A DNA stretch of 64,000 nt from Caballeronia sp. LZ062 (GCF_031450785.1 NZ_JARTWB010000002.1:124001-188000), one strand, 5' to 3'. Counted from the stretch's first letter, positions 48,821 to 58,636 are shown. Notes: generated by a model from the letters alone, not told the origin. Numbers and translations: made by a program.

Positions 48821-49799
48821 GAAAGTGGTCGAAGCCTTGCAACGTCAGGGAAAGCGGCGCGCCCGAGTCGTCGCGCCAGGCGATGGCGGGCGCGCCCGCG
48901 GAGTCGATTGTACCGATGCGAGTGAGCGGCACGCCCACGCGCTCGCCGATGCGCGCCACCGTATCGCGCGCCTCTTTCGGCGCCGTGAAGCAAAGCTCGT
49001 AGTCGTCGCCGCCCGCGAGCGTGCACTGGCGGCGCGCGGACGCGGGCATCGCGCGCACGGCTGTCGAACAGGGCACGGCGTCGGCATCGACGGTTGCACG
49101 GACGCCCGAGCGTGTGAGGATATGCATGAGGTCGCCCGCGAGGCCGTCGGAAATATCGAGCGCCGCGTGCGCGATGCCGGCGAGCGCAAGTCCGAGCGTC
49201 ACGCGCGGCTCCGGGCGTTCGAGCGCGCGCTTCCATGCCGACGCGCTCACTTCGTCCGGCGCGCGCCATTCGTCGCGCAAAACGCCCAGGCCCGCGCGGG
49301 CATCGCCGAGCACGCCGGACACGTAGATGTCGTCGCCGGGTTTCGCTGCATCGCGCCGCAGCGCCGCGCCGTGTGCCACATCACCGAATACGGTGATGCA
49401 GATGTTGAGCGGCCCGCTTGTCGTGTCGCCGCCGATGAGCGCGCAGTCGAAGCGTTCGGCCAGCGCGAGCATGCCGTCGCTGAACGCGGCGAGCCACGCT
49501 TCGTCGGCGCGCGGCAAGGCGAGCGCGAGCGTGAACGCGTGCGGCTTCGCGCCCATCGCGGCGAGGTCCGACAGATTCACGGCGAGCGCCTTGTGGCCGA
49601 GCGCGTGGGGATCGACGTCGGGAAAGAAGTGACGGCCTGCGACGAGCATGTCGGTCGAGATCGCGAGTTGATGGCCGGCGGGCGGCGCGATCAGCGCGCA
49701 GTCGTCGCCGATGCCGAGCGGCGCGTCGCCTTGTCTCGGCGAGGGCGCTTTCGCGCGGCGGGCGAAGTATCGATCGATCAGGGAGAACTCGGAAAGCAT
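48810..49799 (-). CDS. thiL: Thiamine-monophosphate kinase
   Basis: A 329-residue AIR-synthase/ThiL-fold enzyme that makes thiamine diphosphate. It starts MLSEFSLIDRYFARRA. The Mg/ATP sites are GIGDDCALIAP, STDMLVAGRHF, VNLSDLAAMGAKP and DISDGLAGDLMHIL, and LAGGDDYELCFT is the ThiL hallmark. The ATG at 49799 is the family start. It is first of thiL-pgpA-pncC on the minus strand and divergent from maeB, about 250 bp away. Confidence 0.96.
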   Translation of the reverse strand: MLSEFSLIDRYFARRAKAPSPRQGDAPLGIGDDCALIAPPAGHQLAISTDMLVAGRHFFPDVDPHALGHKALAVNLSDLAAMGAKPHAFTLALALPRADEAWLAAFSDGMLALAERFDCALIGGDTTSGPLNICITVFGDVAHGAALRRDAAKPGDDIYVSGVLGDARAGLGVLRDEWRAPDEVSASAWKRALERPEPRVTLGLALAGIAHAALDISDGLAGDLMHILTRSGVRATVDADAVPCSTAVRAMPASARRQCTLAGGDDYELCFTAPKEARDTVARIGERVGVPLTRIGTIDSAGAPAIAWRDDSGAPLSLTLQGFDHFHAD

Positions 49800-50050
49800 C
49801 GTCGGGGAAGTCGCTTATTTGTGCAGTGCAAGAGAAAGACGGCGCGGCAACGAATGCGCCTTCAAGCGCCGCCGCACGTCTCGAAAAAACGGAATGATGT
49901 GCCGAAAGCCTTGCCCAGCCGGACGATCAGGCATTCTCCGGTCACGGCACTTGCAGCCGAATTGCATAGACTGCGCGCGAAAGCGGGGCTTGATTGGCGC
50001 TACAATGCGTTCGAAGTTCCATTCTAATTCCCGCACTGCTAGCCCGCCTT

Positions 50051-52345
50051 ATGACGACTCCCGCCAATACGAAGTTGCGCGAAGCCGCGCTCGATTATCA
50101 CGAGTTTCCGACGCCCGGCAAAATCGCGATCGCCCCGACCAAGCAGATGATCAACCAGCGCGATCTCGCGCTGGCGTACTCGCCGGGTGTGGCGTTCGCG
50201 TGCGAAGCGATCGTCGAAGATCCGCTGAACGCCGCGCGATTCACGGCGCGCAGCAATCTCGTCGGTGTGGTGTCGAACGGCACGGCTGTGCTCGGGCTCG
50301 GCAACATCGGGCCGCTCGCCTCCAAGCCGGTCATGGAAGGCAAGGCGGTGCTCTTCAAGAAGTTCGCGGGCATCGACGTGTTCGACATCGAGCTGAACGA
50401 AAGCGACCCGCATAAGCTCGTCGATGTGATCGCCGCGCTGGAGCCGACTTTCGGCGGCATCAATCTGGAAGACATCAAGGCGCCGGACTGCTTCATCGTC
50501 GAGCGCGAGGCGCGCAAGCGCATGAAGATTCCCGTGTTCCACGACGACCAGCACGGCACGGCCATCGTCGTCGCGGCCGCCATCACGAACGGGCTGAAGG
50601 TGGTCGGCAAGGATATCGCTGAAGTGAAGCTCGTCGCATCCGGCGCGGGCGCGGCGGCGCTCGCGTGTCTCGATCTGCTCGTCGATCTCGGCATGAAGCT
50701 CGAGAACATCTTCGTGACGGATCTGGCGGGAGTGGTCTACAAGGGCCGCGTCGAACTCATGGACCCGGACAAGGAACGCTTCGCCCGCGAAACCAGCGCG
50801 CGCACGCTCGCCGAAGTGATCGAAGGCGCGGACGTGTTTCTCGGCCTCTCGGCGGGCGGCGTCCTGAAGCAGGACATGGTGAAGGGCATGGCCGCGAAGC
50901 CGCTGATTCTCGCGCTCGCCAATCCGACGCCGGAAATCCTGCCGGAGCTCGCGCTGGAAGTGCGTCCGGACGCGGTGCTCGCCACCGGCCGCACGGACTA
51001 CCCGAATCAGGTCAACAACGTGCTGTGCTTTCCGTTCATCTTCCGTGGCGCGCTGGATGCCGGCGCGACGACGATCACGAAGGAAATGGAAATTGCCGCG
51101 GTGAACGCGATCGCCGAACTCGCGCGTCAGGAGCAGAGCGATATCGTCGCGACGGCGTATGGCATTCAGGACTTGTCGTTCGGGCCGGAGTATCTGATTC
51201 CGAAGCCGTTCGATCCGCGTCTCATCGTGAAGATCGCGCCTGCTGTGGCGAAAGCCGCGATGGAGTGCGGCGTGGCGACGCGTCCGATTGAAGACATGGA
51301 CGCCTACGAGCAGCACTTGCAGCAGTTCGTCTACCACAGCGGCACGACGATGAAGCCCGTGTTCCAGCTCGCGCGCAGCGTGGAGCCGGAGAAAAAGCGC
51401 ATCGTGTTCGCGGAAGGCGAGGAAGAGCGCGTGCTGCGCGCCGTGCAGATCGCCGTCGACGAGAAGATCGCGAAGCCCATTCTCATCGGCCGTCCGGCGG
51501 TCATTCAGCAGCGCATCACGAAGTTCGGCCTGCGCCTCACGCCGGGCGTCGATTTCACCGTGGTCGACACCGACCACGACGAGCGTTATCGCGACTTCTG
51601 GCAGACCTATTACGCGATGATGGCGCGCAAGGGCATCAGCCAGCAAATGGCGAAGCTGGAAATGCGCCGCCGCACCACGCTGATCGGCTCCATGCTCGTC
51701 AAGAAAGGCGAAGCCGACGGCATGATCTGCGGCACGGTGAGCACGACGCATCGTCACCTGCACTTCATCGATCAGGTGATCGGCAAGAAGGACGGCTGCA
51801 ACGTCTACGCCGCGATGAACGCGCTCGTGCTGCCGGGCCGCCAGATTTTCATCGTCGATACGCACGTGAATGTCGACCCGACGCCCGAGCAACTCGCCGA
51901 GATTACGATTCTCGCGGCGGAAGAAGTGAAGCGCTTCGGCATCATGCCGAAGATCGCGTTGCTGTCGCATTCGAACTTCGGCACGAGCAACGCGCCGACC
52001 GCGCAGAAGATGCGCGACGTGCTCGCCATCCTGAAAGAGCGCGCGCCCGATCTCGACGTGGACGGCGAGATGCACGGCGACGTGGCGCTGGATGCACGGT
52101 TGCGCCGCGAAGTGCTCCCAGAATCGACGCTGGAAGGCGACGCGAATCTTCTGATCCTGCCGAACATCGACGCGGCGAATATCTCGTACAACTTGCTCAA
52201 GACGGCGGCGGGCAACAACATCGCTATCGGGCCGATTCTGCTCGGCGCGGCCAAGCCCGTGCACGTGCTGACGGCATCGGCGACGGTGCGGCGCATCGTC
52301 AACATGACGGCGTTGCTGGTGGCGGACGCATCGGCGGCGCGCTGA
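50051..52345 (+). CDS. maeB: NADP-dependent malic enzyme (MaeB type)
   Basis: A 764-residue fusion that converts malate to pyruvate, CO2 and NADPH. The N-terminal half (1-430) is the malic enzyme with YSPGVAFACEAI, LGLGNIGPLASKPVMEGK and the divalent metal site FHDDQHGTAIVVAAA. The C-terminal half (about 430-764) is a phosphotransacetylase-like domain (PTA_PTB, IVFAEGEEERVLRAVQ), thought to be regulatory. The start MTTPANTKLREAALDYH at 50051 is chosen; the frame extends to 49994 without family support. A strong terminator follows. Confidence 0.95.
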   Translation: MTTPANTKLREAALDYHEFPTPGKIAIAPTKQMINQRDLALAYSPGVAFACEAIVEDPLNAARFTARSNLVGVVSNGTAVLGLGNIGPLASKPVMEGKAVLFKKFAGIDVFDIELNESDPHKLVDVIAALEPTFGGINLEDIKAPDCFIVEREARKRMKIPVFHDDQHGTAIVVAAAITNGLKVVGKDIAEVKLVASGAGAAALACLDLLVDLGMKLENIFVTDLAGVVYKGRVELMDPDKERFARETSARTLAEVIEGADVFLGLSAGGVLKQDMVKGMAAKPLILALANPTPEILPELALEVRPDAVLATGRTDYPNQVNNVLCFPFIFRGALDAGATTITKEMEIAAVNAIAELARQEQSDIVATAYGIQDLSFGPEYLIPKPFDPRLIVKIAPAVAKAAMECGVATRPIEDMDAYEQHLQQFVYHSGTTMKPVFQLARSVEPEKKRIVFAEGEEERVLRAVQIAVDEKIAKPILIGRPAVIQQRITKFGLRLTPGVDFTVVDTDHDERYRDFWQTYYAMMARKGISQQMAKLEMRRRTTLIGSMLVKKGEADGMICGTVSTTHRHLHFIDQVIGKKDGCNVYAAMNALVLPGRQIFIVDTHVNVDPTPEQLAEITILAAEEVKRFGIMPKIALLSHSNFGTSNAPTAQKMRDVLAILKERAPDLDVDGEMHGDVALDARLRREVLPESTLEGDANLLILPNIDAANISYNLLKTAAGNNIAIGPILLGAAKPVHVLTASATVRRIVNMTALLVADASAAR

Positions 52346-52370
52346 TCGTATCGCTCACGCCTTGGCTCTG

Positions 52371-52402
52371 ACGCGGCGGGTTCATCCCGCCGCGTTTTTT
52401 TT
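52371..52402 (+). terminator. Rho-independent terminator after maeB
   Basis: Perfect 10-bp stem ACGCGGCGGG / CCCGCCGCGT with loop TTCAT followed by eight T, 25 bp after the maeB stop codon. Confidence 0.95.
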
Positions 52403-52408
52403 CGCGCG

Positions 52409-52438
52409 AAAAAAAAGCGTGCCGCGAACGCGGCACGC
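52409..52438 (-). terminator. Minus-strand terminator without an annotated minus-strand gene
   Basis: Perfect 10-bp stem GCGTGCCGCG / CGCGGCACGC with a 2-nt loop. On the minus strand it is followed by eight T (52409-52416 is an A run on the plus strand). No minus-strand protein gene lies between here and rsmE (53927), so it terminates something else. Confidence 0.88.
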
Positions 52439-52560
52439 CGGGGCATGAGCAAGGGGGAAGTTGCTGTTCCCAAAAGCGCAGGGCGTCCGACATGGAGCGC
52501 ATGTCGTGAAACTGACGACAAGTGAGGCGGCTTGTCCAAAGGTTTCAAGTTCCCAGCGCA
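52409..52560 (-). ncRNA. Candidate structured small RNA, about 150 nt
   Basis: Read 5' to 3' on the minus strand, three perfect hairpins precede the terminator: GACAAG/CTTGTC (52536-52517), CGACATG/CATGTCG with a 5-nt loop (52506-52488) and GGGAA/TTCCC (52471-52455). A -10-like GATAAT (52572-52567) lies just upstream with a weak CTGAGT 18 bp before it. The start would be near 52559. No known RNA family is recognised. Confidence 0.5.
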
Positions 52561-52766
52561 CTCATTATTATCTTGGATGGTTGAAAAATCACTCAGATTC
52601 AGGCTAGATATGGTTGCCTTTTCTCCGACAACTGACCGCAGGCCGATCGGAGTTGAGAAAAAATTTCCGAAATCCTGCCGAACGTTGCTTCGCTGTGGCA
52701 TTAGCGATACCCTTACATCTTTCGGGGTTGTCGCATTTTTCGATTCATCGCGGGGACAATCGTTTC

Positions 52767-53258
52767 GTGAAGCGCGCAACGGCACTTGCCTGCATCGTCG
52801 CACTCGGCGCCTTCTTGGGCGGCTGCGGCAAGGACGATTCCCGAAGCGCGGCTGACACGGCAACGCGCGCCAAGCCGGCGGAACAGGCAATCGCGGTCGA
52901 GCCGGCGAAGATTCAGCCGGACGCCAGCCGGTCGTCGGCAGTCCAGACCCGGCAAGCGCGCAACGACGACTTCTCAACCGTGGCCGTTGCGCAATTGCCG
53001 AGGCAGGCGGTCGAGACACTGCGGTTGATCCAGGCGGGCGGGCCTTTCCCTTACGAGAAAGACGGCGTCGTGTTCGGCAACCGCGAACGCTTGCTGCCAC
53101 GGCGCACGCGCGGCTATTACCACGAATACACAGTCCCCACGCCCCGAGCGCGGGATCGCGGCGCGCGCCGGATCGTGTGCGGCGGCCCCAAGCGGCAGAT
53201 CGAGGATTGTTACTACTCGGACGACCACTACGCCAGTTTTAAACGCATTGCGGGATAA
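52767..53258 (+). CDS. RNase Sa/barnase-like guanyl-specific ribonuclease, lipoprotein
   Basis: A 163-residue protein. The signal peptide ends at the lipobox LGGC (C20), followed by a low-complexity linker to about residue 70. The C-terminal domain closely follows Streptomyces RNase Sa: GGPFPYEKDGVVFGNRE, YYHEYTV with catalytic E120, RGARRIVCGG with R135, and DDHYASF with H154. All three catalytic residues are present. The GTG start at 52767 has GGGGA about 10 bp upstream; an ATG-less extension to 52614 would bury the signal. The barstar-type gene follows 15 bp later, as expected for a toxin and inhibitor pair. Confidence 0.88.
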   Translation: MKRATALACIVALGAFLGGCGKDDSRSAADTATRAKPAEQAIAVEPAKIQPDASRSSAVQTRQARNDDFSTVAVAQLPRQAVETLRLIQAGGPFPYEKDGVVFGNRERLLPRRTRGYYHEYTVPTPRARDRGARRIVCGGPKRQIEDCYYSDDHYASFKRIAG

Positions 53259-53273
53259 CGAGGGATGAACGGC

Positions 53274-53849
53274 ATGAGCGACAACATCTACGCGCACGAC
53301 AACGGCGTCGCGGGTGATTTTTTCGCAACCGGCGACGGCAACTTGTTCCAGCGAGTACTGCGGCTACGCATGACAGAACACGACAACAGACCCGATGACG
53401 AGCCGAATCATTCGAACGAGCATCCGACGGCGCATCCGCAGGACGAGTCGGAGTCTCTGTTCGCCACGGTGCGGCCGAACATCGTGCAGTCGATCCGCGC
53501 GTTCCGTGTGCAGGAACTCGCCGACGAGGCCAACCGGCTCGGTCAGCATTTTCTGTATGCGTATCTCGGCCAGGCGCAGAGCAAACAGGAAGTGCTCGAA
53601 ACGATCGCGACCTCGTTCCTGTTTCCGAAGCACTTCGGCAAGAACTACGACGCGCTCTACGACTGCCTGACCGACCTCGTTCACCGCGCGGGTTCTCAGC
53701 CCGGCTTCGTGATCGTGCTGGAGCAGTTGCCGATTGCGCAGAAATTCGACAAGGAAGGGCGCGAGACGCTACTCGACGTGTTCCGCGACGCCGCCGAATT
53801 CTGGGCGGAGCGGCGCGTGGCTTTCCGCGTGTTTTATTCTTTCGTCTGA
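53274..53849 (+). CDS. Barstar-type ribonuclease inhibitor
   Basis: A 191-residue protein whose C-terminal half is a barstar domain: IRAFRVQELADEANRLGQHF (split), FPKHFGKNYDALYDCLTDL, which is the enzyme-binding helix region, and DAAEFWAERRVAFRVFYSFV. The N-terminal 85 residues are charged, low-complexity and not part of the known fold. The ATG at 53274 has GAGGG at a better distance than the ATG at 53265; a shorter start at 53370 is also possible. It is translated just after the RNase gene and should protect the cytoplasm. Confidence 0.87.
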   Translation: MSDNIYAHDNGVAGDFFATGDGNLFQRVLRLRMTEHDNRPDDEPNHSNEHPTAHPQDESESLFATVRPNIVQSIRAFRVQELADEANRLGQHFLYAYLGQAQSKQEVLETIATSFLFPKHFGKNYDALYDCLTDLVHRAGSQPGFVIVLEQLPIAQKFDKEGRETLLDVFRDAAEFWAERRVAFRVFYSFV

Positions 53850-53879
53850 GTTTGTTCGATCGCGTCAGCCGTTAGCAAA

Positions 53880-53907
53880 ACAGCCCGTCATCGGGCTGTT
53901 CGCATTT
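53880..53907. terminator. Hairpin between barstar and rsmE genes
   Basis: Stem ACAGCCCG / CGGGCTGT with a 4-nt loop between convergent genes. On the minus strand it is followed by TTTTGC; the plus-strand side is less T-rich. Confidence 0.6.
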
Positions 53908-53926
53908 CAGGCGGCTGAAAGCCGAT

Positions 53927-54664
53927 TCACCATCCGCCCCAGCGCGCGGCCAGCGCCGCGAGCACCGCGATTCCCGCCGTTTCCGTGCGCAGCACGCGCG
54001 GTCCGAGACCGAGCGCCGAGAAGCCCGCCGCTACAATCTCGCTTTCTTCTTTCGGCGAAAACCCGGCTTCCGGGCCGATCACCAGCGTGACGCGCCCGCG
54101 CGGCGCTTCGGCGGGCAACGCCGCGAAGGCGACTTCCGCGCGCGGCGAAAGCAGCAGCCGCAAATCGCCGTCGGCAGCGTCCGGCAACGTTGCGAGCCAT
54201 GCCGCGAGGTCGCGCGGCGCGGCCACTTCCGGCACGCGGTTCCGTCCGCATTGCTCGCACGCCGCGCGCACGAGCGCCTGCCAGTGCGCCTGACGCCGCA
54301 ACGCGCGTTCGCCCGCGAGCCGCACGACGCCGCGTTCCGCCGTCAACGGCACGATCTGCGCGACGCCCAGTTCCACCGTCTTCTCGATCAGCCAGTCCAT
54401 CTTGTCGCCGCCCGCGACGCCCTGCGCGAGCGTCACGCGATACGGCGGCTCGGCTTCGCGCGCGCTATGCGCGTCGATGCGCGCGAGCGCCGCGCGTTTG
54501 CCGATCTCGACGAGCGCGCCGTGGTACTCGCCGCCCGTGCCGTTGAACAGCGTGATCGGGTCGCCGCTCTGGAGGCGCAGCACGTGAACGTGGCGCACGA
54601 CCTCGTCGGGAAGAGCAAGAGTCTGGGCCGCCGCAAGCGGACCTTCAACGAAAAAACGTGGCAT
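53927..54664 (-). CDS. rsmE: 16S rRNA (uracil-1498-N3)-methyltransferase
   Basis: A 245-residue SPOUT methyltransferase. The N-terminal PUA-like part starts MPRFFVEGPLAAAQTLALPD (split). EKTVELGVAQIVPLTAERGV (split), ERALRRQAHWQALVRAACEQCGRNRVPEV (split), LVIGPEAGFSPKEE and LGLGPRVLRTETAGIAVLAAL (split) form the knot that binds SAM. The ATG at 54664 is preferred over a GTG at 54676. It is convergent with the barstar-type gene and downstream of the VOC gene on the same strand. Confidence 0.95.
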   Translation of the reverse strand: MPRFFVEGPLAAAQTLALPDEVVRHVHVLRLQSGDPITLFNGTGGEYHGALVEIGKRAALARIDAHSAREAEPPYRVTLAQGVAGGDKMDWLIEKTVELGVAQIVPLTAERGVVRLAGERALRRQAHWQALVRAACEQCGRNRVPEVAAPRDLAAWLATLPDAADGDLRLLLSPRAEVAFAALPAEAPRGRVTLVIGPEAGFSPKEESEIVAAGFSALGLGPRVLRTETAGIAVLAALAARWGGW

Positions 54665-54712
54665 GGAGTCGATCACGGACGCACGGTCCGCGGATAGCGC
54701 CTTGCGGCGAGT

Positions 54713-55126
54713 TCAACGAAGATGGCGCGCAATGGCCCAGCGGTAGCCGTCCGGATCTTCGATCTGCGCGAAACGGTCGCCCCAGAACTGGTCCTGCGGC
54801 TCGATGAGCGGCTTTGCGCCGACGGCGAGCGCATGCGCGAAGGTGGCGTCGACATCGTCGACATACAAATAGAACGACTGCGGCGCCATCTGCCCCGCGC
54901 TCTTCGGCGTGCGCGCCTGCGATCCGTACGCGCCCTCCGGCGCGAACATCAGAATCAATTGCCCGCGATACGTCATCTCGACATGAATGATGGTGCCGTC
55001 GTCGTTCACGCTGTCACGTACCGCGAAGCCGAGCGCCTTCTCGTAGAACGCGATGCTCACGCGCGCATCGCGCACGGTGAGGTAGGGCGTCAACCAGGGG
55101 ACGTCGGCGGGGCGAGGGTCAGTCAT
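54713..55126 (-). CDS. VOC family (glyoxalase/bleomycin-resistance fold) protein
   Basis: A 137-residue protein of the vicinal-oxygen-chelate fold. It has WLTPYLTVRDARVSIAFYEKALGF (split), a central IIHVEMTYRGQLILMF, and a second half SFYLYVDDVDATFAHALAVGAK (split) ending DRFAQIEDPDGYRWAIA. The metal-ligand pattern is partly present (His in IHVEM, Glu in QIEDPDG). The specific reaction is unknown. The ATG at 55126 has AGGAG; the frame stays open to 55276 without family support. Confidence 0.9.
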   Translation of the reverse strand: MTDPRPADVPWLTPYLTVRDARVSIAFYEKALGFAVRDSVNDDGTIIHVEMTYRGQLILMFAPEGAYGSQARTPKSAGQMAPQSFYLYVDDVDATFAHALAVGAKPLIEPQDQFWGDRFAQIEDPDGYRWAIARHLR

Positions 55127-55315
55127 CGAAAGCACTCCTAGAAGCCTTTTGCTCGTACCAGTGAGGGGCATTTTGCCATGACGCGCGACCGGCCCGAGGC
55201 GGGAGGCCGCGTTAGAGCGCGGTAAACGGCTTCGCGCGGCTGCACGGAACATGCCCGCGAACGCCGGGAGCCGCACGTTCGGCGCCGTGTCGCACGCCTG
55301 TCAATCGGACCGGTC

Positions 55316-55324
55316 TGTTAGAAT
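55316..55324 (+). promoter_or_regulatory. Extended -10 promoter for tkt
   Basis: TGTTAGAAT: a TGn extension directly before TAGAAT, a good extended -10 element. No consensus -35 is seen. It lies about 200 bp before the tkt start, in a 399-bp spacer (55127-55525) with no other recognisable feature. Confidence 0.5.
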
Positions 55325-55525
55325 GACCGCCTCCCGATCCTCGTCGTTTCTCGTCGTTCCGGTACTGAAAACGCGGTGTGCCGCGGGTCCGGCGTCCGGT
55401 GCGAAGCACCGGCTACACGCAGCGGCAAGAAGCACCGTGGATCGTTTCAGCATTGCCTCAGAGCACTGCCTTAGAGCACTGACTCGACGCACTGCATCAC
55501 GCTTCCGTAGCCGCCGACACCCGAC

Positions 55526-57577
55526 ATGACGATCCCGACTTCCAGCCCGACCGCCCTCATGGCCAACGCAATCCGCGCGCTCGCCATGGATGCCGTTCAA
55601 CAAGCCAACTCCGGTCATCCCGGTATGCCCATGGGCATGGCGGAAATTGGCGTCGCGCTGTGGTCGCGCCATCTGAAGCACAATCCGTCGAATCCGCATT
55701 GGTTCGACCGCGATCGTTTCGTCTTGTCGAACGGTCACGGCTCCATGCTGCTGTACGCGCTTTTGCACCTCACCGGCTACGACCTGCCGATGAGCGAAAT
55801 CAAGAACTTCCGCCAGTTGCATTCGAAGACGCCGGGCCATCCCGAAGTGGGCATCACGCCGGGCGTCGAGACGACCACCGGCCCGCTCGGTCAAGGCGTC
55901 GGCAACGCAGTGGGCATGGCGCTCGCCGAAGCGCTGCTCGCCGCCGAGTTCAACAAGGCCGATGCGAAGATCGTCGACCATTACACGTATGTGTTCTTGG
56001 GCGACGGCTGCCTGATGGAAGGCATCTCGCACGAAGCCTGTTCGCTCGCGGGCACGCTGAAGCTGAACAAGCTGATCGCGCTCTACGACGACAACGGCAT
56101 TTCCATCGACGGTCACGTCGAGCACTGGTTCCACGACGACACGCCGAAACGCTTCGAAGCGTACGGCTGGAACGTGATCCGCGGCGTGGACGGCCACGAC
56201 GTGAACGCCGTCGATGCCGCCATCGCGCAGGCGAAGCAATCCGACAAGCCGACGCTCATCTGCTGCCGCACGGTCATCGGCAAGGGCGCGCCGACGAAGG
56301 CGGGCGGCCACGACGCGCACGGCGCGCCGCTCGGCGGCGACGAGATCGCGGCCACGCGCGCGGCCATCGGCTGGCAATACGAGCCGTTCGTCATCCCGCA
56401 GGAAGTCTATGCAGCGTGGGACGCGAAGGAGCAGGGCGCGCGCGTGGAAGGCGAGTGGAACAAGGCGTTCGACGCCTATCGCGCGAAGTACGCTGAACAG
56501 GCCGCCGAATTCGCCCGCCGCATGAAGGGCGAGCTGCCCGCCGACTGGAAAGCCAGCGCCGCGAAGATCATCGAGGACGCGAACCAGCGCGCTGAAACCG
56601 TCGCGACGCGCAAGGCATCGCAACAGACCATCGAAGGACTCGCCGCCGCGCTGCCGGAACTGCTCGGCGGTTCCGCCGACCTGACCGGCTCCAATCTCAC
56701 GAACTGGAAGGCGTCGAAAGCGGTGCGCGCCGCCGGCGACGCGGAGAACGCCAACGCGGGCCACGCGGGCATCCAGTGGGGCAACCACATCAATTACGGC
56801 GTGCGCGAATTCGGCATGAGCGCGGCCATCAACGGGATCGCGCTGCATGGCGGCTTCCGTCCGTTCGGCGGCACGTTCCTGACGTTCTCGGACTACAGCC
56901 GCAACGCGCTGCGCGTCGCCGCGTTGATGAAGTCGCGCTCCATCTTCGTGTTCACGCACGATTCCATCGGCCTCGGCGAAGACGGACCGACGCACCAGTC
57001 GGTCGAGCACGTGTCCAGCCTGCGCCTGATTCCGCAGTTGCAGACGTGGCGCCCGGCGGACACGGTCGAGACGGCCGTCGCGTGGACGCATGCCATCGAG
57101 CACGAAGGCCCGTCGACGCTCGTTTTCAGCCGCCAGAACTTGCAGTTCTCGCCGCGCAACGACATCCAGATCGCGAACATCGCGAAGGGCGGCTACGTGC
57201 TCGTCGACTGGAACGACGACATTCCCGCGCGCAAGATCATTCTGATCGCGACGGGCTCGGAAGTGCAGCTCGCCATGCAAGCCGTCGAGGCGCTCGCGAA
57301 GGAAGGCATCGGCGCACGCGTCGTCTCGATGCCCTGCACGAACCTCTTCGACAAGCAGGACGCCGAGTACCGCGAGCGCGTGTTGCCGAAGGGCGTGGCG
57401 CGCGTGGCGATCGAAGCGGGCGTGACGGATTTCTGGCGCAAGTACGTGGGCCTCGAAGGCGGCGTGGTCGGCATCGACACGTTCGGCGAGTCCGCGCCGG
57501 CCGGGGCGCTCTTCAAGCACTTCGGCTTCACGGTGGAGCACGTCGTCGAGACGGCGAAGGCCGTTCTGGCCGCGTAA
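55526..57577 (+). CDS. tkt: Transketolase
   Basis: A 683-residue thiamine-diphosphate enzyme of the pentose phosphate/Calvin pathways. It starts [20 protein letters not shown] (split at 20). The N-terminal domain carries [18 protein letters not shown] and the ThDP motif [13 protein letters not shown]...DDNGISIDG. The middle domain has [17 protein letters not shown], with the catalytic Glu region. The length is standard. gap follows 48 bp later, so the two are likely cotranscribed. Confidence 0.97.
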   Translation: MTIPTSSPTALMANAIRALAMDAVQQANSGHPGMPMGMAEIGVALWSRHLKHNPSNPHWFDRDRFVLSNGHGSMLLYALLHLTGYDLPMSEIKNFRQLHSKTPGHPEVGITPGVETTTGPLGQGVGNAVGMALAEALLAAEFNKADAKIVDHYTYVFLGDGCLMEGISHEACSLAGTLKLNKLIALYDDNGISIDGHVEHWFHDDTPKRFEAYGWNVIRGVDGHDVNAVDAAIAQAKQSDKPTLICCRTVIGKGAPTKAGGHDAHGAPLGGDEIAATRAAIGWQYEPFVIPQEVYAAWDAKEQGARVEGEWNKAFDAYRAKYAEQAAEFARRMKGELPADWKASAAKIIEDANQRAETVATRKASQQTIEGLAAALPELLGGSADLTGSNLTNWKASKAVRAAGDAENANAGHAGIQWGNHINYGVREFGMSAAINGIALHGGFRPFGGTFLTFSDYSRNALRVAALMKSRSIFVFTHDSIGLGEDGPTHQSVEHVSSLRLIPQLQTWRPADTVETAVAWTHAIEHEGPSTLVFSRQNLQFSPRNDIQIANIAKGGYVLVDWNDDIPARKIILIATGSEVQLAMQAVEALAKEGIGARVVSMPCTNLFDKQDAEYRERVLPKGVARVAIEAGVTDFWRKYVGLEGGVVGIDTFGESAPAGALFKHFGFTVEHVVETAKAVLAA

Positions 57578-57625
57578 GTGTCCGCGTGCAGCGAAGCAAG
57601 GTTTTTTAAGCCAAGGAGATAGACC

Positions 57626-58636
57626 ATGACGATTCGCGTTGCAATCAACGGCTACGGCCGGATCGGCCGCAACACGTTGCGCGCCTTCTACGAGAACGGC
57701 AAGAAGCACGACATCGAGATCGTCGCCATTAACGATCTCGGCGACGCCAAGACGAACGCCCACCTCACGCAGTACGACACCGCGCACGGCAAGTTCCCGG
57801 GCGACGTGTCGGTGGACGGCGACTACCTCGTCGTCAACGGCGACAAGATTCGCGTGCTGGCGAACCGCAATCCGGCCGAACTGCCGTGGGGCGAGCTGAA
57901 CGTCGACGTGGTGATGGAGTGCACCGGCTTCTTCACGACGAAGGAAAAGGCGAGCGCGCACATCAAGGGCGGCGCGAAGAAGGTCATCATTTCCGCGCCG
58001 GGCGGCAAGGACGTTGACGCGACCATCGTGTACGGCGTGAACCACAATGTGCTGAAGGCATCGGACACGGTCATCTCGAACGCTTCGTGCACGACGAACT
58101 GCCTCGCGCCGCTCGTCAAGCCGCTGAACGACAAGATCGGCCTCGTCAACGGCCTGATGACCACGATTCACGCCTACACGAACGACCAGGTTCTGACCGA
58201 CGTGTATCACGAAGACCTGCGCCGCGCGCGCTCGGCCACGCATAGCCAGATTCCGACGAAGACGGGCGCTGCGTCGGCGGTCGGTCTCGTGCTGCCGGAG
58301 CTGAACGGCAAGCTGGACGGCTACGCGATCCGCGTGCCGACCATCAACGTGTCGGTGGTGGATCTGTCGTTCATCGCCGCACGCGACACGACGGTCGAAG
58401 AAGTCAACAAGATCATGAAGGAAGCGTCGGAAGGCGAGCTGAAGGGCATTCTCGGCTACAACGACGCGCCGCTCGTTTCGGTCGACTTCAACCACAACCC
58501 GGCTTCGTCGACGTTCGACGCGACGCTCACCAAGGTGTCGGGCCGTCTCGTGAAGGTATCGAGCTGGTACGACAACGAATGGGGCTTCTCGAACCGCATG
58601 CTTGATACGGCTGTGGCACTCGCGAACGCGAAGTAA
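57626..58636 (+). CDS. gap: Glyceraldehyde-3-phosphate dehydrogenase, type I
   Basis: A 336-residue enzyme. The NAD-binding start is [20 protein letters not shown]. The catalytic C155 lies in [12 protein letters not shown], followed by HAYTNDQ with the catalytic His region and [13 protein letters not shown] at the C-terminus. AAGGAG lies about 8 bp before the ATG. It is placed after tkt, and a terminator ends the transcript. The enzyme uses the glyceraldehyde 3-phosphate made by DgoA as well as by glycolysis. Confidence 0.98.
   Translation: MTIRVAINGYGRIGRNTLRAFYENGKKHDIEIVAINDLGDAKTNAHLTQYDTAHGKFPGDVSVDGDYLVVNGDKIRVLANRNPAELPWGELNVDVVMECTGFFTTKEKASAHIKGGAKKVIISAPGGKDVDATIVYGVNHNVLKASDTVISNASCTTNCLAPLVKPLNDKIGLVNGLMTTIHAYTNDQVLTDVYHEDLRRARSATHSQIPTKTGAASAVGLVLPELNGKLDGYAIRVPTINVSVVDLSFIAARDTTVEEVNKIMKEASEGELKGILGYNDAPLVSVDFNHNPASSTFDATLTKVSGRLVKVSSWYDNEWGFSNRMLDTAVALANAK

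Noticed and set aside
52614..52766. Longer N-terminus for the RNase
   Set aside because: It would place the signal peptide and lipobox internally; the GTG at 52767 has a suitable ribosome-binding site.
55301..58495. 1064-codon minus-strand open frame opposite tkt and gap
   Set aside because: It spans two well-conserved plus-strand genes and shows no domain; it is a shadow of third-position GC.
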